Below, one piece after another: positions 1 through 8,115 of a stretch of 64,000 bases of DNA (its first letter is position 1; each line of letters opens with the position of its first letter). The notes under the pieces are model-generated. The model worked only from the letters and a program-made list of their open reading frames with translations. It was not told the origin of the DNA and did no database searches. The translations under genes were made by a program, and so were the position numbers. Source of the DNA: Paenibacillus gyeongsangnamensis (GTDB lineage Bacteria; Bacillota; Bacilli; Paenibacillales; NBRC-103111); assembly GCF_027533625.1 (NCBI RefSeq), contig NZ_JAQAGZ010000005.1:248001-312000 (forward strand), written 5' to 3'.

Positions 1-1
1 A

Positions 2-940
2 CAGCTGCCAAGCGACAACGCTTCGGCTTCGGGGAGCGCGCTGCCGGTGTATGAGTTCGGCAAGCCGCTTGCGGTCGATCCGGTGAGCCAGGCGATTAGC
101 CCGCAAATGGCGGTATCGCTCATGGGCCTGCAGTGGTTCGAGAACGAGGGACAGCAGTACCGTACGGTCGTGGCGAAGGTAAGATACGTCAACAACGGCG
201 GCAGCTCCCTCGCGGTGCCGGAGGTCGGCGCGGATCTCGGCAACAGTCAAGGCGTCTATTACAGCGGCGTGCGGATGGCGAGTCCCGTGAAGGAAGTGCT
301 TCCGGGTCTGGGAGCGATTGTGAACTACACGTTCACCGTTCCAAAATCCGAGAAGGAAGAGCAGTTCAAGTTCCGTCTGCTTGAGCCGGCGGCAGTTGCC
401 GCTCCGGCGACAGCCTCTTCCACGCCGGCGACTCCGGCTGCGGGAACGGCCCCGGCCGCGTCCGCTGCCGCTGCCGCAGCACCATCCGCCGCAGCTGCGG
501 TGAAATCGCCGATTTCGGAAGCTTTTGCAGCAGTGCAGAATACTGATCTAGGCACGACGACGCTGCAGATGTACCCGTATGAGCTGAAGCTCGGCAGCTG
601 GGTGCTCACAACGGTGGCGGGCACGAACCCGGCGACGCGGGCTTACACGTACACCTACAAAGTGAAAATGTCGCTGGATGTGAACACGACCGACGAGGTG
701 GTCGCCGATCCGGTAAACCAGAAGCTCTTCATGCAGCTGGAGAACGGCGCCGGCACACGGCTCACTTACAAGAGCTTTGCGCTTACGGGAGACAGCCGCT
801 TAATGAGCGGAGAGCAGACGATCGCCTTCGACAACGGCAGCACCGACCAAATGGAGGCGCCGCTCGTGCTGAAGATTTACGAGACGATCTCCACCCCGCT
901 CGGCGACGCGAAGCGCTTGATCGCGGAGCTGAAGCAATGA
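2..940 (+). CDS. Hypothetical protein with Ala/Pro linker, 5'-truncated by window edge
   Basis: The reading frame is open from the first bases of the window, so the true start lies upstream; the GTG at 47 is only the first start-like codon inside the window and has no convincing ribosome binding site. The visible part has two beta-rich segments separated by a low-complexity Ala/Pro/Ser/Thr linker at about residues 110-160 of the part after position 47, a layout common in exported or surface proteins. I do not recognise a domain and assign no function. A strong intrinsic terminator follows directly, so this is the last gene of its transcript. Confidence 0.7.
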   Translation, partial: QLPSDNASASGSALPVYEFGKPLAVDPVSQAISPQMAVSLMGLQWFENEGQQYRTVVAKVRYVNNGGSSLAVPEVGADLGNSQGVYYSGVRMASPVKEVLPGLGAIVNYTFTVPKSEKEEQFKFRLLEPAAVAAPATASSTPATPAAGTAPAASAAAAAAPSAAAAVKSPISEAFAAVQNTDLGTTTLQMYPYELKLGSWVLTTVAGTNPATRAYTYTYKVKMSLDVNTTDEVVADPVNQKLFMQLENGAGTRLTYKSFALTGDSRLMSGEQTIAFDNGSTDQMEAPLVLKIYETISTPLGDAKRLIAELKQ

Positions 941-952
941 CATTAATGAAAT

Positions 953-990
953 CGCCGGAGGAAGCTTTCCTCCGGCGTATTTTTGTTTTT
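953..990 (+). terminator. Intrinsic terminator
   Basis: A perfect 11-bp stem (CGCCGGAGGAA / TTCCTCCGGCG) with a three-base loop is followed by a T-rich run, 12 bases after the stop codon at 938-940. Confidence 0.9.
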
Positions 991-1202
991 TTCAGTAAAG
1001 GGTAGGAATAGGAGGATAGTTATAATTAGGAAACTTTAGGTTTCGGGGGATGAATGCAGGGGGCAAGCAGTTGCTCCGAGTTCCATTAGCATTAGGGAAG
1101 GGGAGTGCAGCCCGGAGGAATTCCGTTTTTGAACTGTTCAATATTAGAAATAATAATTTTTTATCTAATTACATAAATGAAAATATTTTTACTTTATAAT
1201 CA

Positions 1203-1496
1203 TTACATTAAATTTAAACTCTTGATAAAATCGACAAACGCATGGATCAAAGAAATTTGCAGCGAATCCTTCCGATAAATCATCCAGGATTTACGCAGGA
1301 TCGGCTCCCCATGTTTTGTTCTCAGCTGGATTCGATACTTGTATTCGGTATCGCCAAGCACAATATCGGGAAGTATGGCATACCCGAATCCGCTGGATAC
1401 CATCTCTTTGCAGGTTTCCATATGGTCTACCTCCATTGTAATGGTTGGCGGGATAGAAAAATGGTCCTTCCACCAGCTGTCCAATAAATTCTCCAA
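1203..1496 (-). pseudogene. LysR-family regulator, C-terminal fragment
   Basis: The 97-residue minus-strand frame resembles the last third of a LysR substrate-binding domain: a CKEMVSSGFGYAILP stretch matches the usual 'G.G.A.LP' turn of the effector domain, followed by a C-terminal helix. The N-terminal helix-turn-helix and most of the effector domain are absent, and complete family members are about 290-300 residues. Homology stops abruptly near 1496, where an unrelated plus-strand fragment begins. I read it as a 5'-truncated remnant, not a working regulator. The flanking 941-1200 stretch is AT-rich and shows no gene. Confidence 0.6.
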
Positions 1497-1632
1497 GGAG
1501 ATAAACTACGAGGCCTTTTCGAAAAAGCCGGTAATAACGAAGAAAGGCTATGATATGAATGTGACGTTTGAAGGGATTAACGTCCCGTTCGAGAAAGTAG
1601 TCGTTAATAAATTTGCCGAGGCATTTAAATAA
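1497..1632 (+). pseudogene. Unidentified 3' gene fragment
   Basis: About 44 in-frame codons end in a TAA at 1630-1632 and are followed by an intrinsic terminator, as expected for the tail of a gene. The residues (ending ...VVVNKFAEAFK) look like ordinary protein, but I do not recognise the family. No start with a ribosome binding site is visible, and the left end abuts the opposite-strand LysR fragment, which suggests a recombination junction at about 1496. Confidence 0.35.
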
Positions 1633-1648
1633 TTTGGCACACAATAGG

Positions 1649-1676
1649 ACCGTCCGGTAATTCCGGACGGTTTATC
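1649..1676 (+). terminator. Intrinsic terminator
   Basis: ACCGTCCGG and CCGGACGGT pair around a TAATT loop, followed by TTATCTT. The stem is strong and the T tract imperfect. It closes the fragment ending at 1632. Confidence 0.7.
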
Positions 1677-1734
1677 TTGATCTGGCTGCTTTGAAGGACT
1701 CCGATAAGGAGTTCAGATTGACGAGAAACCCTAA

Positions 1735-1920
1735 TATGCTGAAAAATGCCAAAGGTGGTAGGTGGGGTATCCCCTGTAGGAGCGATAGCGTCCGCCTTTG
1801 TTATCGGAAAATTACCGCTGTAAAGGCGAATCAATTGAAAATTTTACGGGTAACAACAGCGGCCGGAGGGGGATACCCCACCGGAGTACCAAGGCAGATT
1901 TCTCTATTTCATGGGTTTCT
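1735..1920 (+). repeat. Dyad repeat family B, full copy 1
   Basis: This ~186-bp element recurs inverted at 14383-14565, and its right half recurs at 3810-3885. It has nested dyads: GGTGGGGTATCCCC near the left end against GGGGATACCCCACC near the right, and a central GTTATCGGAAAATT that pairs with AATTTTCCGATAAC in the inverted copy. The right end carries the shared TTTCATGGGTTTC. It has no ORF of its own. It fills most of the 405-bp gene-free interval 1633-2037. Confidence 0.85.
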
Positions 1921-2037
1921 AGGGCAGCCTGAAGATCCTTACACAGGATCGATTCCCCAAGCGAGCCGGATGGAAGGGAAACCGGGGGCCTGCGTCGAAG
2001 TAGGAGTCCAAGCGAAGCGGTTAGAGGAGCGAATGCC

Positions 2038-2346
2038 ATGAAGCGGATTAGCGAGCTTGTAGCGGAAGCGCACCGGACGGCGGTGGACAAAGGCTGGTAT
2101 GAGCATCCGCCCGAATTCGGCACGGCCGTCGCTCTAATGCACTCCGAGCTGTCGGAGGCGCTGGAGGCGTACCGGAAGCTGGAGGGGGAGGCCATGCGGG
2201 AAGCGATCGCCGAGGAGCTGGCCGACGTGTGCATCCGGGTATTCGATACGTGCGGGCACATGGGGCTCGACCTGGAATCGGCCATCCACCGCAAGATGGA
2301 GAAGAACCGGCAGAGGTCATACCGGCATGGCGGCAAGAAAATTTGA
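2038..2346 (+). CDS. MazG-like nucleotide pyrophosphohydrolase family protein
   Basis: This 102-residue protein has the all-alpha MazG-like layout. Acidic side chains expected to bind magnesium are present: HSELSEALEAYR at about residues 35-46 (E..E pattern) and EELADVCIRVFD at about 60-71 (E..D pattern). Known family members hydrolyse (d)NTPs to monophosphate and pyrophosphate, or act as house-cleaning enzymes. The substrate here cannot be read from sequence. The next gene starts 50 bp downstream on the same strand, so the two probably form an operon. The ATG follows a GGAGCGAATGCC context. Confidence 0.75.
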   Translation: MKRISELVAEAHRTAVDKGWYEHPPEFGTAVALMHSELSEALEAYRKLEGEAMREAIAEELADVCIRVFDTCGHMGLDLESAIHRKMEKNRQRSYRHGGKKI

Positions 2347-2395
2347 CGAAGCGGCTAAAGAATCATGCATCCTAATGGAGAGGGAGCTGATCCTG

Positions 2396-3160
2396 ATGAT
2401 TATCCGGGAACAGGCGGACGCGTTCGTGCTGATTGCCCAGCATGATCACGGTTTTGTCTCGGGCGAGTTTGCGCAGGGGCTGAAGGATGCTTGTTACGGC
2501 GAGGCCGGCGATGGACGGAGGGAGGATACAGTGCTCGCCGCATATGAGCACGATCGAAGCTGGATCGGGCTGGATGCCGTTCCGCTATGGAACGACCAGG
2601 CGAACAGGCCTTATTCGTTCATGGATTATCCGCTAGCGCCGAAGCTGGGCTCCTACCGGAAGGGACTGGACGAGCTGGAGCGCATGAATCCGTACGCGGC
2701 ACTGCTTGCCAGCCTGCATTACGCGTCTTTCTTCGTGAAGACCGAGGAGGCTGAGGGGGAGATGTTTTATCGTCACGAGCGGGAGCGGCAGAAGCGGTTG
2801 CGCGATCAGATCCAAACGCCCGGCGGAACGGTGGAGCGGCATTTCAAGCTGCTTCAGCTGTGCGACGACCTGTCCTTGTACGTATGCTTGAACGAGCCCG
2901 GTACGGCCAAGGAGGCGGAGCATCCATGGTTCCGCAGCGGCTTTGCGCGCTCGGAGGCATTCCATTCCCTCGGAGATCGTCCCTTGGTCGGCCGTTGGCT
3001 CGATGAACGGACAATGACGGTGGACGGTACTCCGTTCCGCGAGGCGTTCGTCCTGCATCTCCGGTCGAAGCGGGTTGCCAAGGACCGGATCGCGGAGCAC
3101 GGCATCGCGCTGGCCTATGCCGAAGCGCCTTGGACGATGCAGGAGATCCGGGTCGAGTGA
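2396..3160 (+). CDS. DUF3891 family protein
   Basis: The N-terminus reads MIIREQADAFVLIAQHDHG and continues through EHDRSWIGLDAVPLWND and PYSFMDYPL, the conserved blocks of the DUF3891 family. The histidine-rich HDH and EHD motifs suggest a metal site, but no activity is established for the family as far as I know. An upstream ATG at 2327 is in frame and overlaps the MazG-like gene. I prefer the ATG at 2396 because GGAGAGGGAG lies about nine bases before it and family homology begins there. The resulting length, 254 residues, fits. Confidence 0.8.
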   Translation: MIIREQADAFVLIAQHDHGFVSGEFAQGLKDACYGEAGDGRREDTVLAAYEHDRSWIGLDAVPLWNDQANRPYSFMDYPLAPKLGSYRKGLDELERMNPYAALLASLHYASFFVKTEEAEGEMFYRHERERQKRLRDQIQTPGGTVERHFKLLQLCDDLSLYVCLNEPGTAKEAEHPWFRSGFARSEAFHSLGDRPLVGRWLDERTMTVDGTPFREAFVLHLRSKRVAKDRIAEHGIALAYAEAPWTMQEIRVE

Positions 3161-3316
3161 GATCAAAGGGTGGGCCTGGAAGCCCGGGTACCGGGGCTTA
3201 AAGTCGCCAAGCCCGTATTCTTAAGCGGAATCGCCGAGACGGAGCTGGCGCGGGAGGGGACCCGGGCGCTATAATCAGAGGGAACGATAACGATCTGATG
3301 CCTAGGAGGAACGGCT

Positions 3317-3745
3317 TTGTTTATCAATCTAAAACCGAGACTCGTCGAGCTGGAAATCGTCGAGCTGTTGGAATATGCCATGTTCCCGGACCCGGAACGG
3401 GTGGAGAAGACCTTGAACCAATACCGCAATGAGCCGTCGCACGAAATCTACGGCATTGAAGAAAATGGAGCGGTAATCGGCTTGGCCGGGTTTACCCTGC
3501 AGGAGGACGGCACGCTGCATCTGCGGCATATCGCCGTGCATCCGGAGCATCGGGGCCAAGGCTACGGCCGGGGGCTCATCCTGGAGCTGATTGAGCTGAA
3601 GCAGCCGAAGGAGATTGTGGCGGAGACGGACGAGGAGACGGTTGACTTCTACCGGAACGTCCGCTTCGATATCGTCAGCTTGGGTGAGCTATATCCGGGC
3701 GTCGAGCGGTTTCACTGCGTGTATGAGGTGAATCCAGCGGAATAG
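3317..3745 (+). CDS. GNAT-family N-acetyltransferase
   Basis: This 142-residue protein carries the GNAT acetyl-CoA-binding signature: a beta4 strand LRHIAVHPEHRGQGYGRGL at about residues 75-93, with the R/Q-x-x-G-x-G/A pyrophosphate loop RGQGYG. The acceptor substrate is unknown. The start is TTG at 3317, seven bases after AGGAGG (3304-3309); no ATG in a sensible position competes. It stands alone before a half repeat and a terminator. Confidence 0.85.
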   Translation: MFINLKPRLVELEIVELLEYAMFPDPERVEKTLNQYRNEPSHEIYGIEENGAVIGLAGFTLQEDGTLHLRHIAVHPEHRGQGYGRGLILELIELKQPKEIVAETDEETVDFYRNVRFDIVSLGELYPGVERFHCVYEVNPAE

Positions 3746-3809
3746 CGAGCGGTACCCGGTTGTTTGACACGGTGGTGGACTTGAACCTGGAAGCCGAAAG
3801 AGGAGCAGC

Positions 3810-3885
3810 TTTCCGATAACAACAGCGGCCGGAGGGGGATACCCCACCGGAGTACCGTGGCAGATTTCTCTGTTTCATGGGTTTC
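3810..3885 (+). repeat. Dyad repeat family B, right-half copy
   Basis: The right half of the 1735-1920 element: TTCCGATAACAACAGCGGCC, GGGGGATACCCCACCGGAGT and TTTCATGGGTTTC occur in the same order and orientation. The left half is missing. The interval 3746-4063 otherwise holds only a terminator. Confidence 0.8.
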
Positions 3886-3917
3886 ACTACAGCCTGACGG
3901 CCATGAGTCCGTTCGGA

Positions 3918-3956
3918 CAGGGCAGCCTCCCTTAGGAGAGGGCTGCCCTTTTTTTG
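3918..3956 (+). terminator. Intrinsic terminator
   Basis: AGGGCAGCC pairs with GGCTGCCCT across a short loop, followed by seven T residues. It probably serves the acetyltransferase transcript. Confidence 0.9.
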
Positions 3957-4063
3957 CTGGTTTGCGCGGTGAAATATAAAATATTCTTTACATCAATTGT
4001 CAGATTCGGATTTTATCTCTATACTACTGATAAGTTTGCATATTTTGAGAGGGGCATCCAGAT

Positions 4064-4439
4064 TTGCTAAGCAGAAGGAAAGAGCCGTTCCGCTACGTAT
4101 TTGCCGTGTCGGCCAAGGGGTTATTCTCGATACGTGAGGTGGACGGCCGGGACATATCCAGCAGGTCCGCGGAAGCCAGCATGGTCAATTTCCATAAATC
4201 CGGCTGCCGGATCCGCTCCGTTCTGGACCTGAATGCCGAAGAACACGATATTAAGCTGCTGCTTTCATATACGCTGTCGGGATACACTGCTGGAGCTGCA
4301 AGGGAACATACGCTGGCAGCAGCGGACGGAGAACGGCAGCGATTACGGCATTCGATTCGAGTTGAACGAGGAACAGAAGAACGACATCTTGGTTTCGCTA
4401 CGGGCGCTGGCGGCGGCAAAACAAATTTTTGCTGACTAA
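4064..4439 (+). pseudogene. PilZ-domain protein, frameshifted
   Basis: The first frame (from 4064) starts with an LSRRKEPFRYVF block and runs to LLLSYTLSG. It then loses homology, while the frame ending at 4439 picks up DTLLELQGNIRWQQ and GIRFELNEEQKNDI, typical of the PilZ beta-barrel. The two halves join cleanly if one G is removed from the GGG at 4279-4281. A functional PilZ protein would bind cyclic di-GMP. The change is either a real one-base insertion or an assembly error. The start codon near 4064 is TTG after GAGAGGGGC. Confidence 0.75.
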
Positions 4440-4489
4440 CCGGCGTTCTTTTTTTTCATACATACTTATTGATGTGGGGAGACAAAGGA

Positions 4490-6976
4490 ATGAAAACATG
4501 GGAACATTGGGGCAAAAGCGTACGAATGAGCTCGGCCGCGGTTGTGCTGGCCGCCGCTTTGCTTAGCGGAGGAGCCGGCGTATATGCGGATGCTTCGCCG
4601 GCCGGGGGCACGCTGCCTGCGGTCATTCAGAAGACGACCTCTTCGGTCGTAGCGATCATCGGCAAGCCGGGCGACGGCAGCAAGAAAGTGTATGAAGCGA
4701 ACCGGTACCGGCTCGCGCACGGCACGGGCGTTATCGTCCGAAGCGACGGGTACATTCTGACGAACGCCCATGTGGTCAAGAACATGCGCAATCTGACGAT
4801 CGTCACCTCCGACGGCAAGTCCTTCACGGGCAAGACGACGCATTACGACGAAGAAAGCGATCTGGCGCTGGTCAAAATCGAGGCAGCGGGCTTGACGCCG
4901 GCCACCTTCGCTTCGCCTTCGGACATCAAGGTCGGCGAAGCCGTCATGGCGATCGGGACACCGCTCTCCTTTGCGCTTCGCAATTCCGTGACCTCCGGCA
5001 TCGTCAGCGGGATGGAGCGTACCGTGCAATCGAAATACCAGCTGATCCAGACCGACGCGGCGATCAATCCGGGGAACAGCGGCGGAGCGCTGGTGAACAT
5101 GAAGGGCGAGGTCATCGGCATCAATACGATGAAATACGTCGAATACGGCGTGGACAGCCTCGGCTTCGCCATCCCGGTCGACACCGTGCAGTACGTGCTC
5201 GATCAATTTTTCAAATACGGCAAGGTCAAGCGGCCATCCCTGGGACTGGAGCTGGGCGAGAGCTGGGAAGCGGTCGTAGGCCTGCCCTCCGGCAACGGGC
5301 TGGAAGTGACCTATGTACAGCCGGATTCGCCCTCTTCGCAGGCGGGGATCAAGCAGGGGGATTTGCTGCTGTCCATCGATGCGGCCAAAACCCACAATTT
5401 GGTTGAATATAACGAGGCGCTCAAGAAATATTTGCCCGGCCAAAAGGTGCGCCTGACGCTGCAGTCGGACGGCAAAACCAAAGAGCTCGACGTGACGCTC
5501 GGCGAGGATGCCGCCGCTCAGAGCGGCGTGACGCAAGATGCGGACGGCTCCTATATTGACGCCGATCAAGGCAAGACGCTCATTGGCGACAGCCATTACG
5601 GCTGGTCTATAAAATACCCTGCCGGCCTGGTAAAGACCAATCAATCGGCCACAGGGGACAACGTCGTCTTCGCCGATGCCAAAGGCGAGTTCGCGGTCAA
5701 TATCCGGATTCAGGAGAAGGTGAGCCGCGATTTGTCGCCGCTGGGGCTGCTGAAGAAGCTGAATACAAGAGGCGGCGATACGATTCTGGAGAAGCGCTAT
5801 ATCGATGCCGGTCCTTTGCCTTACGCCAAGCTCGCGGGAGAACGGACGGGCGGAGGCTATTACGAGACGCGCGCTTTCTTGAAGGACGATAAAATTTACT
5901 ATGTCACCTTGGCGCTTAGCAGCGAAGAAGGCGCGAACACGGTATCCAAGAAGAACAGCTTCATGGATTTGCTCGATTCGTTCACTTTGAAATTCGATGC
6001 GGCCAATACCGCGCTGAAGGACATCTCGGCGTATCAGGACAAGAATACGGTTACGACGCCTTACGGCTTGGCCTTCGACCTGCCGGATGAGTGGAGGAAG
6101 AAGGAATACGGCGAAGGTTTCGTCTACACGAACAAAGACGGCGATCAGTCCGTGACCGTTCGCGTCAGCTCCGCCGCTTCGGGCGATACGCTGAAGGACT
6201 GGGCCGCCCGCCAGGAGAAGAAGATCAAGGATACGTACGTGGACGGCTACCGCGAGATCCAGGGCTCCAAGGATACGACGGCGGTGGGAATGCCCGCCAT
6301 CGAGAACCGCTATGCTACGACCATGGGGGACAAGTGGAAGCAAAGCTACGTGCTGTACCTGCTCAAAGACAAGTACAAATATGAAGTCAAGGTATCGTAT
6401 CCGAAGAGCTCTGCGGATGACGCGGATTCGATGCTGTCCGCGCTGACCTCATCCATCCGCTTCTCCAAGGAGGCGGTGAACCGCTCTCTTGGCATCATTC
6501 AAGACGAGGACGACTTGGCATACATGAGCAAGAATGTGACTTACACCAGTCAGAAATATCGCTACTCCGTCTGGATTCCGGAAACCTGGGGCAGCGGCGG
6601 CGCATATGATGGCGAAACGGATTCCGCGTCGAAGTCGTTCTCGTTCGAAGGCGGCAGCTTGAGCATTTCGGCGGACGACCGTTCGAGTCTGGGGGAGGTA
6701 TGGAGCAAGTCCGAGAAGGATTATAAGAAGAATGCCGAGAATGACGCAGCCTACCAGTACCAGGCGACCGACGAAAGCTTGTTCGACACTTCCGTGAAGA
6801 AGGTTGCCGTACAGTATAAAACCAAGAACGTGCCCTATACGCTGAACGAATATACTTTCGCAAAGAACGGCATCGTGTACACGGTGCGCTCCCGCATCAA
6901 CGATGCGGTGAAGACCGAGGAGCAATGGGAGCGGCTGAATTCCGCGGTGCAATCGATGAAGTTCACGGAGAAGTAG
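4490..6976 (+). CDS. HtrA-like serine protease with PDZ and three repeated C-terminal domains
   Basis: From the ATG at 4490 (AAAGGA just upstream; an earlier in-frame ATG at 4472 lacks a site) the protein has 828 residues. A signal peptide (about residues 10-35) is followed by a trypsin-like HtrA/DegP domain with the triad His94 (TNAHVV), Asp124 (DLALVKI) and Ser197 (NPGNSGGAL), then a PDZ domain at about 250-340. The rest is unusual for HtrA: three successive segments with the PsbP/DcrB-like pattern (WSIKYPAGL..., YGLAFDLPDEW..., YRYSVWIPETW...), each about 140-150 residues and ending in a short helix. Family role: quality control or stress proteolysis outside the membrane. What the extra domains bind is unknown. 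Canonical HtrA proteins are about 400-480 residues. Confidence 0.9.
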   Translation: MKTWEHWGKSVRMSSAAVVLAAALLSGGAGVYADASPAGGTLPAVIQKTTSSVVAIIGKPGDGSKKVYEANRYRLAHGTGVIVRSDGYILTNAHVVKNMRNLTIVTSDGKSFTGKTTHYDEESDLALVKIEAAGLTPATFASPSDIKVGEAVMAIGTPLSFALRNSVTSGIVSGMERTVQSKYQLIQTDAAINPGNSGGALVNMKGEVIGINTMKYVEYGVDSLGFAIPVDTVQYVLDQFFKYGKVKRPSLGLELGESWEAVVGLPSGNGLEVTYVQPDSPSSQAGIKQGDLLLSIDAAKTHNLVEYNEALKKYLPGQKVRLTLQSDGKTKELDVTLGEDAAAQSGVTQDADGSYIDADQGKTLIGDSHYGWSIKYPAGLVKTNQSATGDNVVFADAKGEFAVNIRIQEKVSRDLSPLGLLKKLNTRGGDTILEKRYIDAGPLPYAKLAGERTGGGYYETRAFLKDDKIYYVTLALSSEEGANTVSKKNSFMDLLDSFTLKFDAANTALKDISAYQDKNTVTTPYGLAFDLPDEWRKKEYGEGFVYTNKDGDQSVTVRVSSAASGDTLKDWAARQEKKIKDTYVDGYREIQGSKDTTAVGMPAIENRYATTMGDKWKQSYVLYLLKDKYKYEVKVSYPKSSADDADSMLSALTSSIRFSKEAVNRSLGIIQDEDDLAYMSKNVTYTSQKYRYSVWIPETWGSGGAYDGETDSASKSFSFEGGSLSISADDRSSLGEVWSKSEKDYKKNAENDAAYQYQATDESLFDTSVKKVAVQYKTKNVPYTLNEYTFAKNGIVYTVRSRINDAVKTEEQWERLNSAVQSMKFTEK

Positions 6977-7001
6977 AGGAGCCGGAATTTCCGGCAGCGG
7001 C

Positions 7002-7055
7002 AAAAAGAACCTGCAATTCGCCTACCCGGCGGCGGATTGACAGGTTCTTTTTTTC
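7002..7055 (+). terminator. Intrinsic terminator after the HtrA-like gene
   Basis: AAAAAGAACCTG pairs with CAGGTTCTTTTT, followed by TTTCG. The next base block begins repeat element A. Confidence 0.9.
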
Positions 7056-7056
7056 G

Positions 7057-7157
7057 TTGAAAAGACTTTATAAGTTTTCACAACTTATAGCTTTTCATCA
7101 ACCTTGATAAACGCGCTGGTCCTTGTAATACAAGGACGGCGTAGCCGTTTATCCTGG
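7057..7157 (+). repeat. Palindromic repeat family A, copy 1
   Basis: An approximately 100-bp element in two hairpin halves. The left half is TTGAAAAG...AAGTTTTCACAACTT...CATCAA. The right half is GATAAACG...CCTTGTAATACAAGG...CGTTTATC. Related copies lie at 15829, 22286, 38064, 60639 and (right half only) 60250. Each is placed a few bases after the T run of a plus-strand terminator. Confidence 0.9.
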
Positions 7158-7168
7158 AAAGCGATCAA

Positions 7169-7903
7169 TTAAGAAAGCAGCCCGGTGCTGTACAGCAGCA
7201 CCACCACAACCAGCAGCGGCGAGATGTACCGCAGCAGGAACATCCAGAGCTTGTAGCCGGTGCCGCTGAGCCCTGCTTCCTCTCCCGCGCGCTTCCACGC
7301 ATAGCCGGTGAACAGGGTAACAACGAGTCCGCTGGCCGGCAGCATGATGTTGGAGGCGGCGAAGTCGATCGCGTCGAAGATCGTAAGCCCCGCAATCTTG
7401 AAATTGCCGAGGATCGAGCCCGTAGACAGCGCGGACGGAATGCCGAGCACGAAGCAGACGGCGGAGAGAATAAAGGTTGCTTTCTTGCGGCTCAGGCTCC
7501 AGCGTTCCATCGCATAGGCTACCGGCACCTCCAGGATCGATACGGCGGACGTTAGTGCGGCGATCGCCAGCAGTACGAAGAACAAGCCCCCGAACAGGTT
7601 CCCGAACGGCATCGCGGCGAAGGCCGCCGGCAGAGCGATGAAGGCGAGCCCGGGGCCTTGAGACGGCTCGATGTGATACGAGAACGAAGTCGGGAAGATA
7701 ATCAGGCCTGCGATGAGGGCGTAAACCAAATCGCCGGCGCCGATGGCGAAGGCCGCCGATGAAATCGACTTCTCCTTTTGCATGTAGCTTCCGTAGGTGA
7801 TCATAATGCCCATGCCGAGCGACAGCGAGAAGAAGGCGTGACCGAGAGCGACAAGGGCCGACTCCGTCGATAATTTAGAGAAATCGGGCTTCAAGAATGG
7901 CAT
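7169..7903 (-). pseudogene. Sodium-dependent (NSS/SNF family) transporter, C-terminal half only
   Basis: The 244 residues begin at a KPDFSKLS block and then show the later membrane helices of neurotransmitter:sodium symporters (ALGHAFFSLSLGMGIMITYGSY is the diagnostic sodium-binding segment, split here only for reading). The first half, with helices 1-5 and the substrate-binding unwound helix 1, is missing, and full members are about 440-500 residues. Minus-strand sequence above 7905 does not continue the homology. No ribosome binding site precedes the first ATG. It is best read as a 5'-deleted gene next to germination operon 1. Confidence 0.7.
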
Positions 7904-7989
7904 CTGAATTCTCAGGTGTCAGCTTGTTTCGTTTCTTGTGGACCCGTTAGGAATCGGGCGCCGCCAAGGGCTAGACCCTATCCGGTCAG

Positions 7990-8020
7990 CACATATTTTT
8001 CCCATTTCAGAAACATACTA
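7990..8020 (+). promoter_or_regulatory. Candidate sigma-G promoter for germination operon 1
   Basis: CACATA (7990-7995), an 18-bp spacer and CATACTA (8014-8020) resemble the forespore sigma-G pattern, in which the -10 element is CATnnTA. It lies about 95 bp before the gerA start, and gerA operons are known sigma-G targets in Bacillus. Inference from sequence only. Confidence 0.4.
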
Positions 8021-8115
8021 GTAAAATCGAATATCCGTTGATTTCGGGGTTGATAAGTGTCAATTACTCGCCATTACGAGTCAATCACGCCATTAAAAAG
8101 ACGGGATGAGGAACA

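Noticed and set aside
3169..3273. A 34-codon frame that reads like protein (GLEARVPGLKVAKP...)
   Set aside because: No ribosome binding site and no recognisable family; possibly a remnant, but too short to call.
4466..6343. A 625-codon minus-strand frame
   Set aside because: Shadow of the HtrA-like gene; no ribosome binding site, and biased composition.
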